From Hyphomicrobiales bacterium (lineage in GTDB: Bacteria; Pseudomonadota; Alphaproteobacteria; Rhizobiales; Rhizobiaceae), in the NCBI GenBank assembly GCA_900466945.1, contig UBNV01000007.1, forward strand, positions 1 to 64,000: DNA of 64,000 nucleotides, in the 5' to 3' direction. The notes below the pieces were generated by a model, which saw only the letters and a list, made by a program, of their open reading frames with translations, ran no database searches and was not told where the DNA came from. A program made the position numbers and the translations under genes. Shown here in pieces: positions 45,156 to 54,812 of the stretch (positions within the stretch are counted from its first letter, which is position 1; every line of letters begins with the position of its first letter).

Positions 45156-45512
45156 TCAGCGGAACAGTCTTTGCATTCGTGGCCGAATCCGCAGAAAACC
45201 GCGATAGGCTGCCTCGAAGATCGGTGTAAGAGGTGCCCAGCCGGCGACGATTCCAAGCGGGCGCAGCAGGGGAATGGCCCGCCACATCGCGGCGAAAGCA
45301 GCCGCGCCTGACAGAAGCCTTCCTTTCTCCTCGGCATGGAAGCGCGAAAGGATCGCCGCGCGGTCGACAGGGCAGCCCGTCGACGGATCACAGGCATCCA
45401 CGAACAGGATCGCCCCGCGACGATCGAGGCGACGCATCAATGCAATCTCGCGTTGGCAGAGTGGACAGCTGCTGTCGAACCAGACGGTAACCTCGGTACT
45501 CATGTTCGGCAT
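45156..45512 (-). CDS. DCC-family (DUF393) thiol-disulfide oxidoreductase-like protein
   Basis: This protein of about 118 residues has the family motif FDSSCPLCQREI (DxxCxxC) near the N-terminus and a second HAEEKGRLLSGAAAF segment. The start is uncertain: ATG 45512 has GGGATGGG upstream, while 45503 and 45530 are also possible. It converges on bcsN with 28 bp between stops. The function is unknown; the two-Cys motif suggests redox activity. Confidence 0.85.
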   Translation of the reverse strand: MPNMSTEVTVWFDSSCPLCQREIALMRRLDRRGAILFVDACDPSTGCPVDRAAILSRFHAEEKGRLLSGAAAFAAMWRAIPLLRPLGIVAGWAPLTPIFEAAYRGFLRIRPRMQRLFR

Positions 45513-45614
45513 CCCATCCCGTTGTGACATCGCGATTGATATCTGGGACTTAATGGGCAATTCGGCAATGCGGCCTCGCGTCGCGACAGAAACCGGTGCG
45601 CCCTAGGCTAGGCC

Positions 45615-46664
45615 TCAAGCCACGGTAAGAATAGCCGGAGCCTGGTCCGGCATCCGATCGGCCCGTTCTGCTGCCAACCTGTTCGAGCTGCCGTGCTCCT
45701 CCACATCAGCCCCACTCACCTCCCTGTATGTGGAGGGTGAGCAGCCGTACCGTGTCATGAAAAGTTGCCGCATGTTCGCCTGGCTACCCAGTCCACTGAG
45801 CCGAGCAATATCCTTGATCTTGCGCTCGCCTGCCTTCAGCATTTCACAGGCGTAACCCAGCCGGACGGATAATACGAATTCGCCGACCGTGTGTCCGGTC
45901 TTCTGCTTGAACGCACGCGAAAGCGTCTTCTCGCTCATCGCGACCATGTCCGCCAGCTTGCCGACACTGAGATCGGCGGAAGGGTTTGCGGTAACCCATT
46001 CCTGCACGCGCTCGACCGGACTTCCCGCGTCGAAACTCGGCATCCGTCCTGCGCGGGCCCCATACCGCATCTCGGTATCCGCAAGTCGAGAGCCGAAGCG
46101 ACGGGCAACCTCTGTCGCGACGTCCCGGCCCAGATCTTCTTCGATAAGAGAAAGGGCAAGCGCCAGCCCGGCACTGGCACCGCGCGCGCTCCAGATCTTC
46201 CCGCTCTTGTGCACATCGGAATGCGGCTCGACGATCGTCTGCGAGCAGAGCGTGGCGAGCCGCCCCTGGACGTCGCCATCGGCAACCACGGTGTGTCCAC
46301 GGGTGATCCCGGCAGCGGCCGCAAACAGCACGCCATTGCCGAAGGTGGCAACCCGCCGCACGGTCGGCATGCGCCTGGCAAGAAATTCGATAATGCGGAG
46401 ATCATGGTCTTGCAGCGACACGGTAGCCCCATCGGGCACGATGAGAGTATCAACCTCAGGTGGTGCATTGACAACGTTGTAGACCGCACTGAGGCGGATC
46501 CACGGCTCCTCTGATTGCAGCGCTTCATAGCCGGCCGCACACGTCGTTAGTCCGTAAGGGCGGCTTCCGGAAATTTCACCGGCATATCGCAAGCTCTCTA
46601 CAACAGACGCTATTTCTAACATTCCGCAATTGCTGCGCAGCACAATCATGATCACGCGCGTCAT
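45615..46664 (-). CDS. GlxA-like AraC-family transcriptional regulator
   Basis: This 349-residue regulator has an N-terminal DJ-1/PfpI-like domain (about 1-180, with FGNGVLFAAAAGI in place of the usual nucleophile motif). A C-terminal AraC HTH pair follows, with LADMVAMSEKTLSRAFKQKTG and IARLSGLGSQANMRQLFMTRYG. It lies between the two cellulose operons and is divergent from operon 2 across an AT-rich region, so it may control bcsA2 and itself. The ATG at 46664 is chosen over 46688, where AGGA is too close. Confidence 0.9.
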   Translation of the reverse strand: MTRVIMIVLRSNCGMLEIASVVESLRYAGEISGSRPYGLTTCAAGYEALQSEEPWIRLSAVYNVVNAPPEVDTLIVPDGATVSLQDHDLRIIEFLARRMPTVRRVATFGNGVLFAAAAGITRGHTVVADGDVQGRLATLCSQTIVEPHSDVHKSGKIWSARGASAGLALALSLIEEDLGRDVATEVARRFGSRLADTEMRYGARAGRMPSFDAGSPVERVQEWVTANPSADLSVGKLADMVAMSEKTLSRAFKQKTGHTVGEFVLSVRLGYACEMLKAGERKIKDIARLSGLGSQANMRQLFMTRYGCSPSTYREVSGADVEEHGSSNRLAAERADRMPDQAPAILTVA

Positions 46665-46689
46665 TCGAACCAACCTCAGCCTCTGCATT

Positions 46690-46935
46690 TCCTGGTAAAG
46701 AAATTTTAATAACTAAGCTTAGTTCTGCATAAAAAATGTGCACTACATGTTCATAAAACAGTCACAATGTATCAAAATCGGATTTTGACTAAATCAGCAG
46801 CGAACACGAGCCAATAGTCTGATCAATATTCAATTCGAAACAATACTTACCAATCATTCTACGGCTATTAGAACAATATAGAGCAAAAATCCCATCCTTT
46901 TTTGGGTATTTATTTGGCTATTTTGACTAAAATTG
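46690..46935. promoter_or_regulatory. AT-rich regulatory region between the AraC regulator and cellulose operon 2
   Basis: This stretch is clearly more AT-rich than its surroundings. It holds a perfect 14-bp palindrome AACTAAGCTTAGTT (46711-46724) and a perfect inverted repeat TCAAAATCGGATTTTGA (46772-46788). A 12-bp direct repeat ATTTTGACTAAA occurs at 46782-46793 and 46920-46931. No gene is supported in the 519-bp gap from 46665 to 47183. It is likely a multi-site control region. Confidence 0.55.
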
Positions 46936-47183
46936 TATGTTGCAGCGCAACTATCACGACATTCTCCGACAGGATTCGGACAACCCACCGCCAGATCCGA
47001 TGCAGGCACTTCACATTCTCGTCGAGCCATACCTAAGGTTAAGCAGAGATTAACTTCAGGCATCCCCCGACCTGTCTGCCGCATTCCTCCCCGTGCAATC
47101 CCAAGATGCATGAGGATATGCGCCTATACTTAAGGGGTGTCCGGTAGGCAATCGACGATCGAACTCATGAGGAGTCCAAAATC

Positions 47184-49415
47184 GTGCGAGATATAATTCG
47201 CTATGCTGCCTGGCTGGCCATCGTTGTGGCGATGTTCCTGCTGATCGCGCAACCCGTCGGTCACTCGGCCCGTTTCAACCTTTCGGTCATCGTCATTGCG
47301 ATTCTGGCCGTCATCATGCTCCTGAAGCTCGATGGCTTCTGGCGCCACGTCTTCCTCGCCCTAGCGAGCGTCGTGATCCTGCAATACGCCTATTGGCGCA
47401 CGACGAGCACGCTGCCGCCTTTGGAGGACCTCTATTCCTTCATCCCTGGCATCATTCTCTACGCGGCTGAGATGTATTGCATTCTGATGCTCGGCATCAG
47501 CCTCTTCGTCGTTGCCGATCCGATCGAGCGCCCCAGGGCACCACAACTCGACGAAGACGAAAGCCCGACCGTCGACGTGTTCATCCCGACCTATAACGAG
47601 GACCGGGAGATCCTGGCGCTGACGGTAGCAGCGGCCAAGGCCATGGACTATCCATCGGACAAGTTCACCGTCTACCTCCTGGATGACGGCGGTACCGACC
47701 AGAAGCGCAACAGCGACGACCCGGTGTCGGCGGCCAAGGCCAGGGAACGCGCAGCGATCCTCAAGGACCTCTGCAGCGATCTCGGCGCTGTTTACATGAC
47801 CCGCGCTGAGAACGCTCACGCCAAGGCCGGCAACTTGAATGCCGCCCTCTGGCGTACCCATGCCGACCTCGTGGTGGTGTTCGACGCCGATCATGCTCCG
47901 GAACGCAGCTTCCTGCGCGAAACCGTCGGCTACTTCTCCGAAGACGAACGCCTCTTCCTTGTACAGACCCCCCACTTCTTTTCGAATCCGGATCCGATCG
48001 AGCGCAACCTCGGAACCTTCGGCCGTATGCCATCGGAAAACGAGATGTTCTATGGCAAGATCCAGAAGGGTCTGGACCGTTGGAACGCATCGTTCTTCTG
48101 CGGGTCGGCGGCCGTCCTGCGCCGTGAGGCGCTTGAAGAGGTCGGCGGCTTCTCGGGGATCACGATCACCGAGGACTGCGAAACTGCACTCGAACTCCAT
48201 GCCCGTGGCTGGAACAGCCTTTACATCGACAAGCCGCTCATCTCCGGCCTCCAGCCGGAAACTTTCGCCAGCTTCGTCGGTCAGCGCTCGCGCTGGTGCC
48301 AGGGCATGGTCCAGATCCTGATGCTGAAGAACCCGTTGTTCAAGCGCGGCCTCTCTCTGCCGCAGCGCCTGAGCTACATCTCAAGCTCGCTCTTCTGGTT
48401 CTTCCCCTTCGTCCGCTCGGTCTTCTTCGTCGCTCCGCTGCTCTTCATCCTGTTCGACATGAAGATCTTCGTGGCATCCTTCGAGGACTTCTTCGCCTAC
48501 ACGGTCATGTATCTGATCGTGGGTGAGATGGTGCGTACCTACCTCTATGGCAGCGTGCGCTGGCCTTGGATCTCCGAACTCTATGAATATGTGCAGTCGG
48601 TCTATCTATTTCAGGCCATCGTCAGCGTGCTGCTCAAGCCCAAGAGCCCTACCTTCAAGGTGACCGATAAGGGTGTCTCGCTGAAGCAGGACCGGCTTTC
48701 AGAGCTCTCGCTGCCCTACTTCATCATCTTCGGCATACTCTGCTTCACCCTGTTCGTTGCAGCGTACCGGTACAACACCGAACCCGAGATCTCGAGCCTT
48801 CTGCTGATCGTCGGTGCCTGGAACTGGATGAACCTGATGATCGCAGGCTGCGCGCTCGGCGTTGTCACCGAACGCAGCCAGGATCTCGCCGGTGTCGAAC
48901 TGCCGCTTCGCACCACCGTGGAACTGCAATTCGGTGAAACCGTTCTGCGTGGCGCCGTCACCGAAGCCTCGGCCAGAGGCGCCAAGCTGATCCCGGCACA
49001 GGGCTCCTCCCGTGTCCTTCGCAAGGGTGAATACGGCCGGCTTCAATTGCTCAGCGTATCCTCGAACCTGCTCGTGACCTCCCTCCCAGTCAGTATCGTC
49101 GGCGGCTCACCAGATGAAGACGGCGCCATCGCGCTCCGCTTCGATGCAGAGCCTCACCACTTCCCGATCATCGCGGAACTCCTGATGCACGACATGTCGG
49201 TGGTCCGCGAGCAGCGCGCGCTCCGTCAGCGCCCGAAGAGCATGATTGCCGGAAGCCTGCGCATCCTCCGCTGGGCGATCACCTGCCCGCTTGCGGCGGT
49301 CGGCGTCGCCCTTGGCGGCAAGCCGGATGACAAGGCCGAGCCGCAAAGACTGAAACCCCTCGCCGGCGCGGCCTTAGCCGCCGCCCCGATCCGCCATAGG
49401 GAGGCCGGAGAATGA
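47184..49415 (+). CDS. bcsA: Cellulose synthase catalytic subunit, operon 2 (degenerate PilZ domain)
   Basis: This 743-residue GT2 enzyme has all catalytic motifs: Asp167/168 (LLDDGGTD), Asp234/236 (FDADHA), TED 329-331, Q367/R370/W371 (QRSRW) and the gating loop FKVTDK. The PilZ domain is altered. The positions of RxxxR in the operon-1 paralogue are Leu568 and Glu572 here, and Asp of DxSxxG is Glu594; Ser596 and Gly599 remain. c-di-GMP binding is therefore doubtful. The GTG start follows GAGGAG by 10 nt. It overlaps the next gene by 4 bp. Confidence 0.94.
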   Translation: MRDIIRYAAWLAIVVAMFLLIAQPVGHSARFNLSVIVIAILAVIMLLKLDGFWRHVFLALASVVILQYAYWRTTSTLPPLEDLYSFIPGIILYAAEMYCILMLGISLFVVADPIERPRAPQLDEDESPTVDVFIPTYNEDREILALTVAAAKAMDYPSDKFTVYLLDDGGTDQKRNSDDPVSAAKARERAAILKDLCSDLGAVYMTRAENAHAKAGNLNAALWRTHADLVVVFDADHAPERSFLRETVGYFSEDERLFLVQTPHFFSNPDPIERNLGTFGRMPSENEMFYGKIQKGLDRWNASFFCGSAAVLRREALEEVGGFSGITITEDCETALELHARGWNSLYIDKPLISGLQPETFASFVGQRSRWCQGMVQILMLKNPLFKRGLSLPQRLSYISSSLFWFFPFVRSVFFVAPLLFILFDMKIFVASFEDFFAYTVMYLIVGEMVRTYLYGSVRWPWISELYEYVQSVYLFQAIVSVLLKPKSPTFKVTDKGVSLKQDRLSELSLPYFIIFGILCFTLFVAAYRYNTEPEISSLLLIVGAWNWMNLMIAGCALGVVTERSQDLAGVELPLRTTVELQFGETVLRGAVTEASARGAKLIPAQGSSRVLRKGEYGRLQLLSVSSNLLVTSLPVSIVGGSPDEDGAIALRFDAEPHHFPIIAELLMHDMSVVREQRALRQRPKSMIAGSLRILRWAITCPLAAVGVALGGKPDDKAEPQRLKPLAGAALAAAPIRHREAGE

Positions 49416-51730
49416 TCAGACAGCACCTCTCCTGGCTCGCAGCCGCAGGCCTGCTCCTCGCAGCCTCACCATCGGCCGCCGCCACCTCGACTGGCTTCGT
49501 CCTCGCTCCGCAGGCGACGCCACAAACCGAAACCAAGGAATATTTCCAGGAAGAGAACCAGATCCGTCGTCTGATTGCAGACAAGCGGGACCTGTTCTTC
49601 CCCGGTGAAACCGCCAATCGGGAATATCCCTTTGTCGTCCTGCCGTCGGAAATGACGGGATCGGCGAAGCTCATCCTGACGATGCAGACGGCGATTTCCG
49701 TGGCGCCAGAGCGCTCTGCCATGCGCATCTTTGTTAATGACCGCGACATCGGCACCGCCAACCTCAAATCCGGCGATGCCCACCAGATCGAGCTGGAACT
49801 GCCGAAAGGTCTGCTCCAGCCAGGTTACAACGCCGTGACCATACTCCTCGACCAAGCGCATCGAGTGGATTGCACAGTCGAGGCGACATACGAACTCTGG
49901 ACCCAGATCGACCCAGCCCTGAGCGGTTTCGTCTTCACCCGCAATGCAAAGGACGACCCGAGCGACGTCTCGACGCTCCTGGCCTATAGCCGTGATGTGA
50001 ATGGTCATGCCGCGATCAACGGGCTGATCCCCCGAGGTGCCGCCGGCGAGGACATCGACCGCACTTTCTCGGTCGTTCAGGCCCTCTCGATCCTTGGTCA
50101 TTTCGACCGCCCTGTGGTGACTGTCGGCAATGAGATTGGATCCGGTCCCGGGATCGATCTCGTCGTTGGCACCTTCGGCACCGTCCGTGACCTGATCGGT
50201 GTGACACCGGAACAGTCCGGGGTGCAATTCGACATCGATCCTGCCAGCGGCAGAAGCCGAATGATCGTTGCAGCACGCACCGCCGATGAACTCAAATCGA
50301 CAATCCGTGACTTTACCCTGCGCGCGCAGACCGAAGTCACGGACGGCTCGCCACAGGGCCGACGCGCGCTCGGCAATCGCCGGGGTCGCCTGCTGGAATC
50401 CGGCAGTGCGAACTCGCTTGCGGAACTGGGCTTCGTGTCTCGCCCCTTCTCTGGTCGTCATTTCGAGCAGTCGATCTCGTTCAGCCTGCCGGCCGACTTC
50501 TACCCGGGAGACTACGGCGCGGCGAACCTGAAGCTGAACGCTGAATACGCCGCCGGCCTTTCGCCGGAATCGCAGATGGTCGTGCGCGCCAATGGCGACA
50601 CCGTCGCCAACATCCGGCTGGGCGAGGCGCGCTCCGGCCGGATCGACGGCCAGGTGCTCCCGATCCCGCTCGACAAGTTGAGACCCGGCTACAACGTCAT
50701 CGAGTTCGAGGCGGAACTGTCCACGGCGTCCGACGCGGTCTGTGACCCGGCCACGCTCGGCAATTCCACCGCGCGCTTCTTCATCAAGGGCGACAGCACG
50801 CTGAACATTCCAGCCTTCGCCCAGATCGGCCACGCGCCTGATCTCGCGGTCGTGTCGGCAGGCAAGGCAGAATTCGGCAACGGTCGCTCGACGCCGCTTT
50901 ATGTCGAAGGCATGGACGAAACAATGCTTGGAGCTGCCGGCAGTTTCCTGGCAAAGATGGCCTATGCCTCGCGCGAAGTGAATCCGGTTTCCGTAAGCTC
51001 CGGCTGGCCGCTTGATCGCCAGGGCCCCCTGCTCGCCTTTGGAACCTTCTCGGGTTTCTCCGGCCAGCTGAGGTCCGACCTCGGCATCGACCTCAATCCG
51101 GTCGCCAGCGATCTGGCCCTGTCACTGGAAGAGGATCAGACTCAGGAGCCGGGCGCAACCATCGAAGAAGCGGCACCCGCCCTCTCGATCGATGGCTCGC
51201 CGGTCCAGACGCAGGGCGAACGTCCGACATCGGTCGTCGCACGCCTGCGGGAAGGCGTCCACAACCTCTATGAAAGCCTCACAGTACGGGTCCGGATACA
51301 GGCAGCCCAATTGGGACTGGTCGACGATCCCAATGTCCTCTCCGGCGACGACGTCTATCAGGTAAGCGGCGAAGCCGACATGCTGCTCGCACAACGTCTG
51401 GTCAACGAACGGGATGCATGGACCGTCGTGGCGGTTCGTGACCCGGCCATTTTGAACGAGAGCATGCGCAGCCTCGCCCAGACCGATGTCTGGGGTCGCC
51501 TCGCTGGGTCCGTCAACGCACTGAAACGTGACGGCACCTTGGTCGAACGCAAGATGGCTGGCCATGAGCGCCTTTATGAAACCAAGCCGCTCAGCTTGCA
51601 GAATGGCCGATTGATCGTGGCTGGATGGTTCTCGAACAACGCCCGTGAGTTCACCATCGCCCAAATTCTGGTGGCGATCCTCCTTGGTGCTGCGACCTTC
51701 GTGGTCCTCCGGCAGGGACGCAAATCGTGA
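49412..51730 (+). CDS. bcsB: Cellulose synthase periplasmic subunit BcsB, operon 2
   Basis: This 772-residue protein has a signal peptide (about 1-25) and BcsB domain repeats (YELWTQIDPALSGFVFTRNAK, FYPGDYGAANLKLNA). A C-terminal membrane helix is near EFTIAQILVAILLGAATFVVL. It is paralogous to 40006-42288. It overlaps bcsA2 and bcsZ by 4 bp on each side, so translation is coupled. Confidence 0.93.
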   Translation: MIRQHLSWLAAAGLLLAASPSAAATSTGFVLAPQATPQTETKEYFQEENQIRRLIADKRDLFFPGETANREYPFVVLPSEMTGSAKLILTMQTAISVAPERSAMRIFVNDRDIGTANLKSGDAHQIELELPKGLLQPGYNAVTILLDQAHRVDCTVEATYELWTQIDPALSGFVFTRNAKDDPSDVSTLLAYSRDVNGHAAINGLIPRGAAGEDIDRTFSVVQALSILGHFDRPVVTVGNEIGSGPGIDLVVGTFGTVRDLIGVTPEQSGVQFDIDPASGRSRMIVAARTADELKSTIRDFTLRAQTEVTDGSPQGRRALGNRRGRLLESGSANSLAELGFVSRPFSGRHFEQSISFSLPADFYPGDYGAANLKLNAEYAAGLSPESQMVVRANGDTVANIRLGEARSGRIDGQVLPIPLDKLRPGYNVIEFEAELSTASDAVCDPATLGNSTARFFIKGDSTLNIPAFAQIGHAPDLAVVSAGKAEFGNGRSTPLYVEGMDETMLGAAGSFLAKMAYASREVNPVSVSSGWPLDRQGPLLAFGTFSGFSGQLRSDLGIDLNPVASDLALSLEEDQTQEPGATIEEAAPALSIDGSPVQTQGERPTSVVARLREGVHNLYESLTVRVRIQAAQLGLVDDPNVLSGDDVYQVSGEADMLLAQRLVNERDAWTVVAVRDPAILNESMRSLAQTDVWGRLAGSVNALKRDGTLVERKMAGHERLYETKPLSLQNGRLIVAGWFSNNAREFTIAQILVAILLGAATFVVLRQGRKS

Positions 51731-52815
51731 CGACACGTCTTCTCATCCTGACATGTCTGCTGAGTGGCGCCCTGATCGCGGGTGCCACGACGGCGGTCCT
51801 GTCACAGCAGGAAGACAACGTCGCAGCCGATATCACGGCCGGTGCCTGGCTGGTCTATCGCCACAACTTCCTCACCGACGAGGGGCGGGTGGTCGACAAC
51901 CGGGCAGGCGGCATCAGCCACAGCGAGAGCCAGGGTTACGGCATGCTGATGGCTGAGGCGGCAGACGACCGCGACAGCTTCGACAGGATCTGGGCCTGGA
52001 CGAAAGGCAATCTTTTCGTCAGGGACGACGGACTGGCAGCCTGGCGCTGGGATCCGACACAGGTACCACCGATCAGCGATCGCAATAATGCGACCGACGG
52101 CGACCTTCTCATCGCCTGGGCACTGATGCGCGCAGGCCAACGTTGGAACGAGCCGGATCTTCAGCGCGAGGCCAGACGGATTTCAGATGCCGTGGTCGAG
52201 CGCGCGACCATCGAGACGAGTCACGGCCTTGTCCTTTTGCCGGGTGTCCAGGGTTTCGGTCCGAATGAACAGTCGGACGGCCCCGTGGTGAATATGGCCT
52301 ACTGGATCTTCCCGGCCATTGTCGAGCTTGGCCGCCTGTCGAACCGTTTTCCGTCAAAAGCCTTGATGGAAAGTGGCGTGACACTGCTCCGTGACGCTCG
52401 CTTCGGACCTGCCCGGCTTCCCTCGGACTGGCTGTCCCTTTCCGGTGACATGCCCCGGCCGGCAAGCGGGTACCCGTCGCAGTTCGGTTACGACGCCATC
52501 CGTGTTCCGCTCTACCTCGCCTGGTATTCCCGGGACTATCCGGACATTCTCGAGGTCTTCGCATCGCATTGGAAACAGTTCGGGACCGCCTCCATGTCCG
52601 TCGTAGAACTCGCGACGGCCACGCGGATCGCTCCCATGCCCGACCCCGGCTATCAGGCCGTGGCCGCACTCGTCGAATGCAGTCTGGGCAGGCGTCCCGA
52701 CGTCGCCCTTCTGTCTGACTTCAGCTCCCAAGACTATTACCCCGCCACGCTCCATGTGCTCAGCCTCATGGCGATCGCTGAAAGGTACCCCACATGTTTG
52801 ACCGACTTCCCTTGA
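51727..52815 (+). CDS. bcsZ: Periplasmic endo-beta-1,4-glucanase BcsZ (GH8)
   Basis: This 362-residue GH8 cellulase has a signal peptide (about 1-25) and the GH8 motif SHSESQGYGM, with Glu67 as candidate acid catalyst. The RNNATDGDLLIAWAL segment with its Asp residues follows. It trims or edits the nascent glucan and is needed for normal cellulose in other bacteria (celC in Agrobacterium). The GTG start overlaps the bcsB2 stop. Operon 1 has no such gene. Confidence 0.94.
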   Translation: MTTRLLILTCLLSGALIAGATTAVLSQQEDNVAADITAGAWLVYRHNFLTDEGRVVDNRAGGISHSESQGYGMLMAEAADDRDSFDRIWAWTKGNLFVRDDGLAAWRWDPTQVPPISDRNNATDGDLLIAWALMRAGQRWNEPDLQREARRISDAVVERATIETSHGLVLLPGVQGFGPNEQSDGPVVNMAYWIFPAIVELGRLSNRFPSKALMESGVTLLRDARFGPARLPSDWLSLSGDMPRPASGYPSQFGYDAIRVPLYLAWYSRDYPDILEVFASHWKQFGTASMSVVELATATRIAPMPDPGYQAVAALVECSLGRRPDVALLSDFSSQDYYPATLHVLSLMAIAERYPTCLTDFP

Positions 52816-54707
52816 AGACAGCCCTCCTCCTCGGCGCCTGCATCACGATCCCGATCAGTCAGGCCACCGGTGACAACGTGAACAACTACCCCGCCATGGG
52901 CGTCGTGATCCCGGGTGGCGCACAGATGGCAAATGTCTCGGCTCCGGCCGCGATACAGCCTGCCATGCCGAGCTTCGCACCCTTCTCGGCCACGGCGGTC
53001 GCGCCCGCGCTCCCGCCGGTGGTTCCGGCCAACGTGGCAGCCCCTCAGGCCGTCGTGCCGACCATCCAGGCACCGGCACAGGTCGTCCTGCCCGCGCCCA
53101 TGCCCGAGGCCGTAAGCCCCGCTGCGACAATCGCCGTGCAACCGGCAGCACCGGTCATCCGGGACGTGGCCCCGGGAGAGAACCCCTTCGGACCGAGCAC
53201 GACGACCGCAGCGAGGAGACCTGCTGCGCAGCCCGCTGCGGCGAGCACCCTGCAGCCAGCGGCGCCCGCAGCGTCCCGCGACAGCGTCGAGATGCAGATT
53301 GCAAGACTGAGCGAGCAGACCGAAGAGCCACAGGTCGCCTCTCAGTCAGAAGTCGACGAGACCGCCCTGCGCTATTATGCACAGACACGCGACCTCAAGC
53401 GTCTTGGTGCCGAACTGCGACGCCTTAAGACGCTCTATCCCGATTGGGACGCACCGGAGGACCTCTTCGATACACCGACAAACATTTCCGAGCAGCCGCT
53501 TTGGGATATCTTCGGCAGCGGGGACTTCGTGAGGGTTCGCACCGAAATGGCCAAGCTGCAGAGCGAAAATCCGAACTGGAAGCCGAGCCAGGAATTGCTC
53601 GACAAGTTGGCGCTCGCCGAAACCCGCAAACTCGTGGAGCGCTCGCACGCTCAACGCAACTGGGGCCAGGTCGTAACGCTGGCTGAAGGCTCGCCGCAAC
53701 TGATGGTTTGCGCCGAAATGAACACCATGTGGATCACGGCCGAGGCTCTCGCACAGTCCAGGGACTTCGCCCGGGCTTTCGATCTCTACAAGTACATTGT
53801 CACGACCTGTGAAGACCCGATCGAACGCCTGTCGACGGTACAGAAGGCAAGCCTCCTGCTTCCGGAGGCAGGGACCCGCTCTCTCGTAGCGCTTGGCAAT
53901 ATCCTTCCGGATGGCACGGGCGAATTCGACGATGTGTCCTTCGACCTCGTTCGCCGCAAGATGGGTTTAATCGCCCAGGGCAATGGCCCCGCAACGGCTC
54001 TGACCATGGAAGAGCTGCAGCGCTTCAGCGACTACGTACAGCGGTCCTTCTCCGCCGCCGATGCCGAATTGTTCGGCTGGTTCTACTACGGCCAACAGAG
54101 CTGGGAGGCCTCCTACCACTGGTTCGTCAGCGCAACCCGCATGACCACCAGCCCGAAGAGCGTCGAAGGCGTCATTCTGACGCTTCGCAATCTCCAGCAT
54201 CGTGACGAGGCACTCCAGCTTGCCCGCCAGTATGCGACGCAGACGCCGGAATTGAAGAAGATCTACATCGAGCTTGTCTCGGCCGGGCTGACCGATCAGG
54301 AAAGCCCTCTATCGCTGGATGAAGCCGAGCTGAAGAGCTTCGAAGCCTATATCTTCGAGCAGAAATCTGCACTCGGCGCACAAGCGCTCGGCTGGCACCG
54401 CCTGGAGACCAAGGAAACAAAGGAAGCCTCCCGTCTCTTCGAACAGTCGGTCGACTGGGAAGCCACCGAGGGCGGAGTGGTCGGGCTTGCAGTCCTGGCC
54501 TCACGCGCCAAGAGCTGGGGGCGGGTTGCTGCCATCAAGAAGGAATATGGCGAAAAATTCGCCGCACTCGATGACGTCAAGGTCTATCGCCCGAAGGTTA
54601 CTCAGAAGCGCACGACGCCCAAACCCAAGGAAAAGCCGAACCTCCTGACCTGGCTTCTCCAGAAGGACAAGCGGGACGAGAAGAAGTCGCGCGTCGAAAT
54701 CGAGTAG
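52794..54707 (+). CDS. Periplasmic TPR protein of cellulose operon 2 (BcsK/BcsC-like without barrel)
   Basis: This 637-residue protein has an N-terminal signal, then an Ala/Pro/Val-rich low-complexity segment (about 45-160), then TPR-like helices (from ETALRYYAQTRDLKRLGAELRRL to GWHRLETKETKEASRLFEQSV). It ends in a basic Lys-rich tail (TPKPKEKPN, KDKRDEKKSRVE). There is no BcsC barrel. It overlaps bcsZ by 22 bp and ends operon 2 before a strong terminator. The low-complexity spacer is absent from the operon-1 counterpart. Confidence 0.82.
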   Translation: MFDRLPLKTALLLGACITIPISQATGDNVNNYPAMGVVIPGGAQMANVSAPAAIQPAMPSFAPFSATAVAPALPPVVPANVAAPQAVVPTIQAPAQVVLPAPMPEAVSPAATIAVQPAAPVIRDVAPGENPFGPSTTTAARRPAAQPAAASTLQPAAPAASRDSVEMQIARLSEQTEEPQVASQSEVDETALRYYAQTRDLKRLGAELRRLKTLYPDWDAPEDLFDTPTNISEQPLWDIFGSGDFVRVRTEMAKLQSENPNWKPSQELLDKLALAETRKLVERSHAQRNWGQVVTLAEGSPQLMVCAEMNTMWITAEALAQSRDFARAFDLYKYIVTTCEDPIERLSTVQKASLLLPEAGTRSLVALGNILPDGTGEFDDVSFDLVRRKMGLIAQGNGPATALTMEELQRFSDYVQRSFSAADAELFGWFYYGQQSWEASYHWFVSATRMTTSPKSVEGVILTLRNLQHRDEALQLARQYATQTPELKKIYIELVSAGLTDQESPLSLDEAELKSFEAYIFEQKSALGAQALGWHRLETKETKEASRLFEQSVDWEATEGGVVGLAVLASRAKSWGRVAAIKKEYGEKFAALDDVKVYRPKVTQKRTTPKPKEKPNLLTWLLQKDKRDEKKSRVEIE

Positions 54708-54746
54708 ACGACAGGCTTCGAAAGGCAGCGCCGCAAGCAAAATGAA

Positions 54747-54779
54747 AACATCGGGAGAAAGGACCTCCCGATGTTTTTT
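54747..54779. terminator. Rho-independent terminator after cellulose operon 2
   Basis: An 11-bp stem AACATCGGGAG/CTCCCGATGTT with a 7-nt loop is followed by a T-run on the plus strand. It lies 39 bp after the TPR gene. A-rich sequence on the other side means it could also stop minus-strand transcripts. Confidence 0.92.
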
Positions 54780-54812
54780 CTTTAAGTGCTGTGACCCGTA
54801 AACCAGATCATA

